DNA of 64,000 nucleotides from assembly GCF_011762045.1 (NCBI RefSeq), contig NZ_JAASQS010000001.1, positions 335,868 through 399,867 of the forward strand, given 5' to 3'. Below the pieces are notes generated by a model. That model ran no database searches. It saw only the letters and a program-made list of their open reading frames with translations, and was not told the origin of the DNA. Below, piece by piece: positions 51,977 through 63,220 of the stretch. A program made the position numbers and the translations under genes. The stretch is from Rhizomicrobium electricum (GTDB lineage Bacteria; Pseudomonadota; Alphaproteobacteria; Micropepsales; Micropepsaceae). Positions within the stretch are counted from its first letter, which is position 1; each line of letters begins with the position of its first letter.

Positions 51977-52955
51977 TGTAGATATTCGCCTTGTACTTGG
52001 CGAGGTTGGCCGGATCGCCAAACCAGGCGACGGTGCGGCGCAAGCCTTCTTCCAGCGTAAATTGCGGCCGGAAACCCGTCAATTCGCGCAGCAGCGTGTT
52101 GTCGCAGCAAAGCCGGAACACCTCCGACTGCGGCGGGCGGATGCGTTCGGCCTCGACCACCGCAGCGGCGTCGGACCGCATCATGCCGCGGATCATCGCC
52201 AGCGTATCGCCGATCGACACTTCGGTGCCGGATCCGACATTGACGGTCTTGCCGACCGCCGCATCGCACTCGGCCAGCGCAATGAAACCGCCGCAGGTAT
52301 CGGCAACGTAGTTGAAATCGCGCGTCGGGCTCAGATCGCCGAGCTTGACCTCTTTGCCGGCGGCAATCTGGGTGATGATCGTCGGAATGACGGCGCGGGC
52401 GCTTTGCCGCGGACCATAGGTGTTGAACGGACGCACCAGCGTCACCGGCAAACCGAAGGCGTTATGAAAGCTCATCGCCATCGCATCGGCGCCGATCTTG
52501 CTGGCGCTGTAGGGCGACTGCGGCTGCAACGGGTGCTTTTCGTCGATCGGGACATAACGCGCGGTGCCGTAAACTTCGGATGTCGAGGTCACCAGCACAC
52601 GGCTCACGCCACACTCGCGCGCCGCCTGGCAGATGTTGAGCGTACCGCGAACGTTGGTGTCGACGTAGGAATCCGGCGCGACGTAGGAATAGGGAATGGC
52701 GATCAGCGCCGCCAGATGGAACACCATCTCCCGGCCCCGCACGATCTCCTTGCAGAAATGAGGATCACGAACATCGCCACAGACGACTTTGACCCGGTCT
52801 TTGCAGCCGACGTCCTCCAGCCAACCCCAATTGTTGAAGGAGTTGTACAGCGAGAGCGCGGTGACGTCGTAACCGCGCGCAACAAGCATCTCGACGAGAT
52901 GAGAACCGATAAAACCGTCGGCACCGGTGACCAATACCTTCTTCTGCCCGCTCAT
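51969..52955 (-). CDS. NDP-HexNAc 4,6-dehydratase (LegB-like)
   Basis: 328 residues from the ATG at 52955. Extended short-chain dehydrogenase: VTGADGFIGSHLVE (residues 7-20), LYNSFNNWGWLED (a run typical of LegB), STSEVYGTA, YSASKIGADAMA with YxxxK, RPFNTYGPRQS. First committed step: GDP-GlcNAc to the 4-keto-6-deoxy form. Coupled to legC by overlap. Confidence 0.88.
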   Translation of the reverse strand: MSGQKKVLVTGADGFIGSHLVEMLVARGYDVTALSLYNSFNNWGWLEDVGCKDRVKVVCGDVRDPHFCKEIVRGREMVFHLAALIAIPYSYVAPDSYVDTNVRGTLNICQAARECGVSRVLVTSTSEVYGTARYVPIDEKHPLQPQSPYSASKIGADAMAMSFHNAFGLPVTLVRPFNTYGPRQSARAVIPTIITQIAAGKEVKLGDLSPTRDFNYVADTCGGFIALAECDAAVGKTVNVGSGTEVSIGDTLAMIRGMMRSDAAAVVEAERIRPPQSEVFRLCCDNTLLRELTGFRPQFTLEEGLRRTVAWFGDPANLAKYKANIYNV

Positions 52956-53074
52956 CGCCGATTCTCTGCCGAAGTGTTCGCCTACCAACCCTCAAGACAT
53001 TTAGCAGCCCCTAGCCATGTTCGCCACAACTAACGGCGGCGGGGCGCGTCGCGCTCATATGCCGGGTCAGACCG

Positions 53075-53947
53075 TCATTTAATCAGGCGAATGGTTTCCT
53101 CTATGTGGGGTCGCGATGACGCCCCGAACACAACCGACTGAATGTTGAGGCTATTGACGAAGTCGTAGGCCTCTTTCGGCGGCACCGCACCGGACGCCAG
53201 CGTCGACATCGCCATCATAGGAAATGCCTCGGGGTCGTTTTCCGCCAGCGCCTGCTTGTACGCCTCCACGCCCGGAGACATCAGGTAGCCGATCTTGTTG
53301 ATCGAGGAACAAATCACCACCCCGGAGATGCCCCACTCCATCAGCTTGTTCCGGAGGTAAGGCATATTTTGGGTAATCAGCCCCGGCATCGCTCCGTACT
53401 TGCGGCGCACGTGCTCACAATATTCGCGGAAGATGTCGGCCGTATCCAGTCCGAGCAGCAGATCCGTGACAATGTTCTGCAAAAAGACGACCTTGATGTT
53501 GAGGCCGTCGAACATCTGCATTTCGGCATCGACCAGCATCTTCATCATGCGGACGATGTCCATCGACATCAGCGCCAGACCGCCTTGCGCCAGCTTGCCG
53601 ATGCCCGACAACCGGCCCTTTTGAAACAAGACGTCGTTCAGAGTTCCGACGATGCCCTTCTCGGCAACCCAATTGGCGTACTTGTGGGGATACGGGATCG
53701 AAGGATACCAGCTGAGGCCGGCGTATCGCGAAGGATTGCTGCGGAAGCGGTCGCAGATCTCGGCCGCCCGGCTGTTGCTGTTGAGCATTACGGCGCGGAG
53801 GCCGGCGTCGATGGCGGCATCGTAGACCGAGAAAATTGCGTCGAGGTCGTGGAAGCGCTCCGCCAACTGCTGCGCCTTGTCCTGCGACATATGGTTGATG
53901 CCGAAGAACTGATTATCGCCGAAAACGATTTGGTCGATCGTGCTCAC
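53075..53947 (-). CDS. TIM-barrel-like protein of unknown function in the nonulosonic acid block
   Basis: 290 residues from a GTG at 53947, with AGGAG about 9 bp upstream inside the preceding gene. Opening IVFGDNQFFGINHMS, then ISGVVICSSINKIGYL, and a closing MAMSTLASGAVPPKEA...IQSVVFGASSRPHIEETI that resembles the last strand and helix of aldo/keto-reductase barrels. I see no clear Asp-Tyr-Lys-His reductase tetrad. It follows the Gfo/Idh gene with no real gap, so the two likely act together on the sugar or its side chain. I do not recognise a characterised family. Confidence 0.7.
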   Translation of the reverse strand: MSTIDQIVFGDNQFFGINHMSQDKAQQLAERFHDLDAIFSVYDAAIDAGLRAVMLNSNSRAAEICDRFRSNPSRYAGLSWYPSIPYPHKYANWVAEKGIVGTLNDVLFQKGRLSGIGKLAQGGLALMSMDIVRMMKMLVDAEMQMFDGLNIKVVFLQNIVTDLLLGLDTADIFREYCEHVRRKYGAMPGLITQNMPYLRNKLMEWGISGVVICSSINKIGYLMSPGVEAYKQALAENDPEAFPMMAMSTLASGAVPPKEAYDFVNSLNIQSVVFGASSRPHIEETIRLIK

Positions 53948-53948
53948 C

Positions 53949-54998
53949 TCAGACCATCTCCTTCTCGATCACAGCCGCGTCGCGGAAAATCTCGTCGATC
54001 ACGGCCAGCGTTGCCGTCGCATCGGCGAAACTGCACATGGTCCGGCGATCCTCCGCGGCTTTGATCTTCTCGATGAAATGGTAGAGCTGCGCCGTAAACT
54101 CGACGCCTCTGACGTAAAACGGAACGGAGTTGAACACATCCGTTATATAGAGCGTGTTCCAGCCCCTCTTGAAACCGCGCTCGGGATCGTCGTGATCGAG
54201 AAAAAGCTTCAGCCCGTGCTGATCGGCCAGGATCTTGCCGCGGCGCCCGAACACTTCGAGTTTGTTGGTCGGCTTGCGGAAGCTCGCATCGCTCCAGTTC
54301 ACATACAGCGCGCCGGTGCAGCCCGACTTATAGGCAAACGTGCTGGAGACAACATCCTCCACGTTCTTCGAAAACACATGCGTCAGGCGGCTGCCAGCCA
54401 CTTTGTCGGGCGGACCGAACAGGAAATTGATGAGATCGATGGCGTGCGAAGCCATCTCGTAGGTCGCTCCGCCGCCATTTGCGTGCGACGAGCGCCAGCC
54501 CTCTCCCGCCTCTTCGCGAACGACGGTGCTACTGTACATTTCGCTGCGAAACCGCAGGATTTCGCCGAGCAGTCCGGCCTGCAGATAACGCTTCACCGCA
54601 ACGAAAACGTCGTTGAAGCGGTTCACATAGCCGACCTGATTGACCAATCGGCTGCCGTCGAACAGTGCGGCCAGCTCTTCGCCCTCACGAACCGAGAGCA
54701 GGAAGGGCTTTTCGACAAAGGCGTGCAATCCCTTGCGGTGCGCAGCCGTCAGGATTCCATGGTTGAGCGCGGGCGGGGTACACAGCAGGATCGCGTCCAG
54801 CGCCTGCTTGTCGAACATTGTCTCGGCATCCTTGTAGGTCGCCGCCTTCACGGACTTATCGAGGAACAGACGCATCACCGACGAGGGTTCGGCAACAGCC
54901 GTAACCTCAACATCCGGGTGCGAGTTAATGATCGCATAGTGCGTAATCCCCATCCGGCCCGCACCAACGATACCAACCCTGATTTTTCCTCCGGACAT
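53949..54998 (-). CDS. Gfo/Idh/MocA-family oxidoreductase
   Basis: 349 residues from the ATG at 54998 (GGGGGAG upstream). NAD(P)-binding VGIVGAGRMGITHY (near residue 7), the family EKPF motif in HAFVEKPFLL, and a C-terminal alpha/beta domain with GGGATYEMASHAIDLINFLFG (conserved His). Such enzymes oxidise or reduce sugars or sugar nucleotides at a ring or side-chain carbon. First gene of the nonulosonic acid block; forms a pair with the TIM-barrel-like protein. Substrate not known. Confidence 0.8.
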   Translation of the reverse strand: MSGGKIRVGIVGAGRMGITHYAIINSHPDVEVTAVAEPSSVMRLFLDKSVKAATYKDAETMFDKQALDAILLCTPPALNHGILTAAHRKGLHAFVEKPFLLSVREGEELAALFDGSRLVNQVGYVNRFNDVFVAVKRYLQAGLLGEILRFRSEMYSSTVVREEAGEGWRSSHANGGGATYEMASHAIDLINFLFGPPDKVAGSRLTHVFSKNVEDVVSSTFAYKSGCTGALYVNWSDASFRKPTNKLEVFGRRGKILADQHGLKLFLDHDDPERGFKRGWNTLYITDVFNSVPFYVRGVEFTAQLYHFIEKIKAAEDRRTMCSFADATATLAVIDEIFRDAAVIEKEMV

Positions 54999-55391
54999 TG
55001 CTCCCCCTTTTTTGAACACCCGCGACAGGAGAGAACCTGACGCTTCCCGCCGGCGTTTGTCGCATCTGCTTCAGCCGGCTTCGCGTTCCGTCGCAAATAC
55101 CGGAAACCCCTGACGATGTTGGTGTGGTAACACCCCTGCAGGCCCCTGGTTTAGCGCCAACCGGTGGTAAGCAGCAAGTCTCCAGGACACACTATTCGTT
55201 GAGTTTGCGTTTGCCGAACCGAGATACGACGGTCCCACGCCAATGATCGGCTTGCCGCCCGCGGCAACGCAGACGCACGCTCATCCCGCCGACGAAAAGG
55301 TGCTGCAAATTGTCACGAACGCGACTGGCCGCATCGAACTCCTCCAGTACCGAAGCAACGCACCATGAATCGGCCCGATCGAATGTCGATT
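54999..55391. other. Intergenic region before the nonulosonic acid block
   Basis: 393 bp. It probably carries the promoter of the block (minus strand), but no good consensus was found. A 67-codon TTG-start frame on the minus strand (55192-55395) overlaps the FkbM stop by 4 bp and has mixed codon use and no strong ribosome site. I leave it uncalled, though a small coupled protein is possible. Confidence 0.35.
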
Positions 55392-56120
55392 TCAAACCTT
55401 CTGGTAGGAGTTATCCTGAAACAGAGGATTTTCTTTGCGGGCGAAGAACAGATCCATCTGCCACAACGAATGGTCCGACGGACGCTGCATGGGGTCGGCT
55501 AAGTTGAAGCAGCGAAAACCCAGCGTATCGAGCAGCATACACATCTCGGGAAACAGCCGCGTCGTTTCGGTGTGACGGAAATTATAAACTTCCATCACGA
55601 TGAAGCTGGTCTGCTTCAAAGTCTCCGCCGCACCGTTGAGAATAGGGACTTCGACGCCATGCGTGTCGAACTTCAGGACGAACGGGCCGCGGCAGTTTTT
55701 CATCTGCGCGATAGCATCGATCGAATGGGATGGAACGCTTCTGACCCGCCCCTCGCGACCGCCGACGGTGCTTCCGTCCAGATCGTCGCTGACACTGAGC
55801 TCGATGGTCTCGTTTGCCTTCTCGCCTGCCACACACAAAACGTAGTCGAACTTCGGGTGGCTCGCCTTCAACTGCTTCAGCGCGGGCTCTCTTTCCGCGA
55901 GCGGATCAATGGCGACAAAGTCCGCTTCCGGAAAATACTTCATCGCCGTTTTGCTCCAGCGGCCGTTGGAGGCACCGATATCGATGACGGAGCGGACATC
56001 TTGGGCCCCTCTCGCCATCACCTTGATGACGGATTCCATATCGATGCCGCTCTTGTAGAGTTGAACGCCGAACGGGCTGATGATCCCATTGGCGAAATTC
56101 AACAGCGTCCTTTTGAGCAT
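55392..56120 (-). CDS. FkbM-family methyltransferase
   Basis: 242 residues; ATG at 56120 with GGAGGG upstream. VIDIGASNGRWSKTAMKYFP (SAM site near residue 45), FVAIDPLAEREPALKQLK, and VPSHSIDAIAQ...GPFVLKFDTHGVEVPILNGA are the FkbM pattern. Members O-methylate sugars in glycans and antibiotics, so this one may methylate the polymer. It is in the same direction as the rest of the island with ~200-bp gaps on its upstream side. The acceptor is unknown. Confidence 0.85.
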   Translation of the reverse strand: MLKRTLLNFANGIISPFGVQLYKSGIDMESVIKVMARGAQDVRSVIDIGASNGRWSKTAMKYFPEADFVAIDPLAEREPALKQLKASHPKFDYVLCVAGEKANETIELSVSDDLDGSTVGGREGRVRSVPSHSIDAIAQMKNCRGPFVLKFDTHGVEVPILNGAAETLKQTSFIVMEVYNFRHTETTRLFPEMCMLLDTLGFRCFNLADPMQRPSDHSLWQMDLFFARKENPLFQDNSYQKV

Positions 56121-56322
56121 CCCACCCTCCGCTCGATCCGCAATTTCGTATGATGTCCGGTCCCATTCGAAGGAAGTTCAGAGACGAAGGACCCGACCAA
56201 CGCGCCGGTTCCTGTGCAGACATAGTGACGAGTTGGTCCCGTAGTACACGTTTACGATTTAGGCCACAACGCAAACAAAGTCGCGCCCTGGTCCGGCAGA
56301 CATCCGATCACCGAAGCGGATT

Positions 56323-57453
56323 TTACTTCATCAAACCCTTGGATTTCATCTCCGCGAGCGAGCCTTCGTAATCGCTCGTCACTGCGCCGATGGTCCGGAC
56401 CCAGGCGCAGAAACGGTCAAGGCCTTCATCGAAGCTGACCCGCGGCTTGAAGCCCAAGATCCTTTCGATGCGCTCCAGAGAAGCAAAATTGTGGCGGATA
56501 TCACCGATCCGGAAGTTGCCGGTGACCGTAATCGGAGAATTGCCGTTCAGCTTGCGGTTCAAGGCATTGGCAACGGTCATCACATCCGTGGGAACGCCGG
56601 TTCCGACGTTGAACACATAGCCGCTTGCCCGATCGTCCATGATCGCAGCCGCCGTGATCCGCGCGACGTCGTCGATGAACACGAAATCGCGGCTTTCGGT
56701 GCCATCCTCGAAGACGTTGATGGGCTTGCCGCTCATGATCAGGTTGGAAAAGATTGAAAGGATGCCGGTATAAGGGTTGGAGAGCGACTGCCCCGGCCCA
56801 TAGACATTCTGGTATCTGAGCGCGACGGGAGCAACCTTGATAGCCGGGCAGACCGTCATGACAAGCTGTTCTTGAACCTGCTTGGTAATGCCGTATACCG
56901 AGGACGGATGGAGTTTCGACTCTTCGTCGGTTGCCGTGAGCGCCAACCGCGAACTGCCGGGGTATTTCACCTCGAAGTCGCCCTTGCTCATGTCCTCGGC
57001 GGAACGGTGTTCGGGGTAGACCGCGCCAAGTTCCTTCGAAACGTATTTGCCTTCGCCGTAGATCGAGCGCGAAGAAGCGACCACGAGACGCTTCACGCTG
57101 TGCGGTTCATTGGCGAGAATGTCGAGCAGCAGCGATGTCCCGCCCACATTGACCTTCATATAATGGTCGATGCGGTACATGGACTGTCCCGTACCGGTTT
57201 CGGCGGCGAGATGGACGACCGCATCCTGGCCCGCCAGCGCGCGACGCAGATCGGCCCTGTCCGTCACATCACCACGGATAAACGCGACCTTGCCGGCGAT
57301 GGACCGGTAGAGCACGGACTTCTCCGGCTCCTCGCCATGGATCTGGGGCGACAGATTATCGAGAACGGTAACCTTGCATCCCTCGGCAAGCAGCTTGGTC
57401 ACGAGGTTCGTGCCGATGAACCCCGCCCCTCCGGTGACCAGAATATTTTTCAT
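56323..57453 (-). CDS. NAD-dependent epimerase/dehydratase (extended SDR)
   Basis: 376 residues; ATG at 57453 after GAGGAG. ILVTGGAGFIGTNLV (residues 4-18), VVHLAAETGTGQSMY, VASSRSIYGEG, YGITKQVQEQ with catalytic Tyr and Lys, LRYQNVYGPGQSL, DGTESRDFVFIDDVA. It contains an insert before the YxxxK region (HRSAEDMSKGDFEVKYPG). Related to sugar-nucleotide epimerases of the GalE/WcaG kind, but the exact substrate cannot be read from sequence. It would supply or modify one sugar of the polymer. Confidence 0.8.
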   Translation of the reverse strand: MKNILVTGGAGFIGTNLVTKLLAEGCKVTVLDNLSPQIHGEEPEKSVLYRSIAGKVAFIRGDVTDRADLRRALAGQDAVVHLAAETGTGQSMYRIDHYMKVNVGGTSLLLDILANEPHSVKRLVVASSRSIYGEGKYVSKELGAVYPEHRSAEDMSKGDFEVKYPGSSRLALTATDEESKLHPSSVYGITKQVQEQLVMTVCPAIKVAPVALRYQNVYGPGQSLSNPYTGILSIFSNLIMSGKPINVFEDGTESRDFVFIDDVARITAAAIMDDRASGYVFNVGTGVPTDVMTVANALNRKLNGNSPITVTGNFRIGDIRHNFASLERIERILGFKPRVSFDEGLDRFCAWVRTIGAVTSDYEGSLAEMKSKGLMK

Positions 57454-57521
57454 TTCTACTCCTCGATCGCCCCAAAACCATCGGGCGCCTAAAGCTTTTC
57501 CGCATCCGCGGCGGCGGAACG

Positions 57522-58535
57522 TTAGTCGATCAGGCGCCGTACGAAATTCTGAATGTGATAGGCCTCAATTGCATCGACGCCGCCTTCCAGCCCTCGCGCC
57601 AGAAACGTCTTCACGCCCGAAAAATCCAGGTCTCGATACGTGTGAATTCGATCGGGAGAATAGAACGCTTCCTGCAGGACGTTTTCGTTATTGGTGATGA
57701 TTTTCCTGTCCATGCAGAGATTTTCGATCAGCCGCATGGTGTAGCCCGATTGGCGGTGATTGGCGAAATCGAAGACCGCCACCGAACGCGCGATCATGTC
57801 GTGTGCCCGTTTCCCGGATATCGGGAAGAAGGTAACTCCACGCGGAAAAATTCCCTGACGCAGAAGAAGGTAGAAGGCGTAAACGCTGCACGTCATATGC
57901 GTGTAGAAGGCGATGCCGTTTGCCCGGCAGTATGCCGCGAACGCCCGGACAGCGAGATAGCGCGGAGCGGTCGCAACATTGCCGATGCAATAGACGGCCC
58001 CTTCCGATGGCGGAACCGTCCGCATCGCCTGAAGCGATCGGAGGCAGAACAACGGCAGATAGCCGATCCCGAGCGCCGACGCATCGGCTTTGTCGAAGGT
58101 GAATACGCGATCGAAGACGTGCATCACGGGCCGGTAGTCGTGCGTGTATATCGAATCCCAGTTGTAAAGCACGAAGCGCGCCCCGGCGTGCTGGTGACGC
58201 AGGGTCTGGAGGTTTTCGACTGAGACTTGATGCGCCTGGATGAAGACCACGAAGTCGTAATGCCGGTTCTGCTCGGCCGCGATGATCGCGCGATGGTGGC
58301 GATCGAGCATCCGGCGATAGCGCGACGGCCACAGCCGGCGGACCAGCTGGAACTGCAAAGACCGGGGTTGCACCTCGTGATACGTGACCGCAAATCCCAT
58401 CCGCTCGAATTCGGCGGCAATTCCGTCCGTATAGGCGTGATAGCGCAGCCCGATCAGCAGCAATCGGCTCGTTTCCGAGGATCGCGTTTGTAGGTCAAGG
58501 GTCTCTTGAGATGTCGGCGGAAGGTGCGGGCACAT
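57522..58535 (-). CDS. Putative GT-B-like glycosyltransferase
   Basis: 337 residues; ATG at 58535, just after the stop of the WecG/TagA gene. LLLIGLRYHAYTDGIAAEFERMG opens a Rossmann-like half. FVVFIQAHQVSVE, FVLYNWDSIYTHDYRPVMHVFDRVFTFDKADA and FDFANHRQSGYTMRLIENL with KIITNNE resemble CgeB/eps-type transferases, where the last part contacts the nucleotide sugar. No membrane segments. Likely adds a sugar to the lipid-linked unit on the cytoplasmic side. Donor unknown. Confidence 0.6.
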   Translation of the reverse strand: MCPHLPPTSQETLDLQTRSSETSRLLLIGLRYHAYTDGIAAEFERMGFAVTYHEVQPRSLQFQLVRRLWPSRYRRMLDRHHRAIIAAEQNRHYDFVVFIQAHQVSVENLQTLRHQHAGARFVLYNWDSIYTHDYRPVMHVFDRVFTFDKADASALGIGYLPLFCLRSLQAMRTVPPSEGAVYCIGNVATAPRYLAVRAFAAYCRANGIAFYTHMTCSVYAFYLLLRQGIFPRGVTFFPISGKRAHDMIARSVAVFDFANHRQSGYTMRLIENLCMDRKIITNNENVLQEAFYSPDRIHTYRDLDFSGVKTFLARGLEGGVDAIEAYHIQNFVRRLID

Positions 58536-58539
58536 CGGG

Positions 58540-59352
58540 CTATCTCCTCAGGAACCGTGCGGTAAACAGCCCTTTGAAGAAGATCTCCGCCGTGCCGACA
58601 GCGGACCACCATAGCCGCTTGGCGCGCACCTTTGGCTGCATAATCAGACGGAACAGCCACTCCAGCCCAAGCTTTCGGATGATATAGGGGGCCCAGGGCA
58701 CCACGCCTGAATGGAAATCGAACGCCCCTCCGACGCCGACCATCCAGGGTGCGTTGATGCGCCCGAGATGGCTGGCAATCCAGGCTTCTTGCTTGGGCAA
58801 TCCCAAGCCAACCCAAACGATGTCGGGCTTGGCCTGATTGATCATCGCGACGATCTGATCGTCTTCCTCTTTCGTGAGTTCGCGAAACGGCGGCGTATAT
58901 ATCCCGCAAACGTTCAGATCCGGGTATTTCTCTCTGAGCCGCCGCGCCATTTCCTCGGCAACGCCTTCCTTGCCGCCGTAATAAAAATGCCGCCACCCCC
59001 GGCTCTGGCCGTAACGCGAACACTCGAGCTGGAAGAGAGGTCCGTTGAAACGCCGGATGCGGTAGCCCCAGGTCCAGCCGGCGACGATCACCCCAACGCC
59101 ATCGCACAGCGAAAAGTCGGAACCCCGGATGAAGTCGCCGTGCCCCGGCCGCCGTAACCCATGGTACAGAGCTTCCGAATTGGTGATCGAGACATAGTGC
59201 CCGCACTCTTTGGCCGCAATGGCGCGCCCCACTTCCGCGAGCACCACGTCTGCGGGAGACAGCGAAATGGTCAATCCGCCAATGTTGGCCGTCGCCGGGC
59301 GGCGCCCTGGCGCTGGCTCTCCCGCACCTAATTCCTTTTCCGGATTATTCAT
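58540..59352 (-). CDS. WecG/TagA/CpsF-family glycosyltransferase
   Basis: 270 residues. GT26 signatures: YVSITNSEALYHGLR (near residue 53), FSLCDGVGVIVAG, FYYGGKEGVAEEMARRLREKYP, PDIVWVGLGLPKQEAWI, and GVGGAFDFHSGVVPWAP. WecG/TagA enzymes move ManNAc or ManNAcA to undecaprenyl-PP-GlcNAc, so this is probably the second sugar after the WecA-type enzyme. The GGAGGA ribosome site is about 13 bp upstream. 99 bp after fcl. Confidence 0.9.
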   Translation of the reverse strand: MNNPEKELGAGEPAPGRRPATANIGGLTISLSPADVVLAEVGRAIAAKECGHYVSITNSEALYHGLRRPGHGDFIRGSDFSLCDGVGVIVAGWTWGYRIRRFNGPLFQLECSRYGQSRGWRHFYYGGKEGVAEEMARRLREKYPDLNVCGIYTPPFRELTKEEDDQIVAMINQAKPDIVWVGLGLPKQEAWIASHLGRINAPWMVGVGGAFDFHSGVVPWAPYIIRKLGLEWLFRLIMQPKVRAKRLWWSAVGTAEIFFKGLFTARFLRR

Positions 59353-59451
59353 TGCCCGTTTCTATCCTCCGGAACAACCCAGTGCTCCGGTACGCATACT
59401 CGGCGCGAAAGATTATGCGAGCGCGCCCCTCGAGTATCCCGAACTGCCGCT

Positions 59452-62558
<3,107 letters not shown>

Positions 62559-63220
62559 GTGACACCTATGCAGACAAACGATACGGGGGCAGCCGATCTA
62601 GCACGCCGATTTCCCCGGCCCTACGAACGCTTGCGGCCGCAGCAGAGGGACGTTTCTACGAGAAATTGAATCGCACGAGATTTTATAGCACCTGTTGTAC
62701 TTAATCCAGAGGAATGCCCTAGCGTTTTCCTCACTCAATCCGCAAAGCTGCCCATTGCGCTCACCGGCCCCGGACGCGGCCCCGTGCTTTTAGTTCGGAT
62801 TTGTTCTCCATAGCGCAGCGGATGGCTCAAATCCAGGCGCTCATCAAGCGCATAGCGATAGTGCTCGCGGCCGAAACCGTCGCGACATTCAACGCACCAA
62901 AAGCTCAGCCGACAGGTGCGACATTGAGTACATATCATCCGAGCGCCGACGGCATCCGGCGTCCGCGCGGACCAGTCACGTTGAGCACCACGTGCATTCC
63001 CGATTTCGCTCAGATCACAAGACGAGCATCCGAAACCTTGAAAACGCATCACGGACGAGTCGCAGAACCACGGCCGCGACGTCATCTACGTTTCGCCCCG
63101 CCGCAATCGAACACAACAACTTTCCGGAAGTGGAACTTGCCAAACAAATAGCGCGAGAGGAGTGCCAAGGCGGTGCACTTCCATGTATGGTCGGCGCGCA
63201 TCACAGGGAAAGCGGATTGG
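62559..63220. other. Divergent intergenic region between wzz and galE
   Basis: 662 bp. On the minus strand TATAAA at 62682-62687 is a good -10 candidate for wzz and the island, without a good -35. A minus-strand 116-codon frame (62735-63085) encodes a cysteine-clustered product (CSSC, CTQCRTC, CVEC) but its codon use is mixed and no ribosome site stands out. I report it only as a possibility. Confidence 0.35.

Noticed and set aside
55192-55395. 67-codon minus-strand frame overlapping the FkbM stop
   Set aside because: TTG start, weak ribosome site and no recognisable motif. It cannot be separated from chance.
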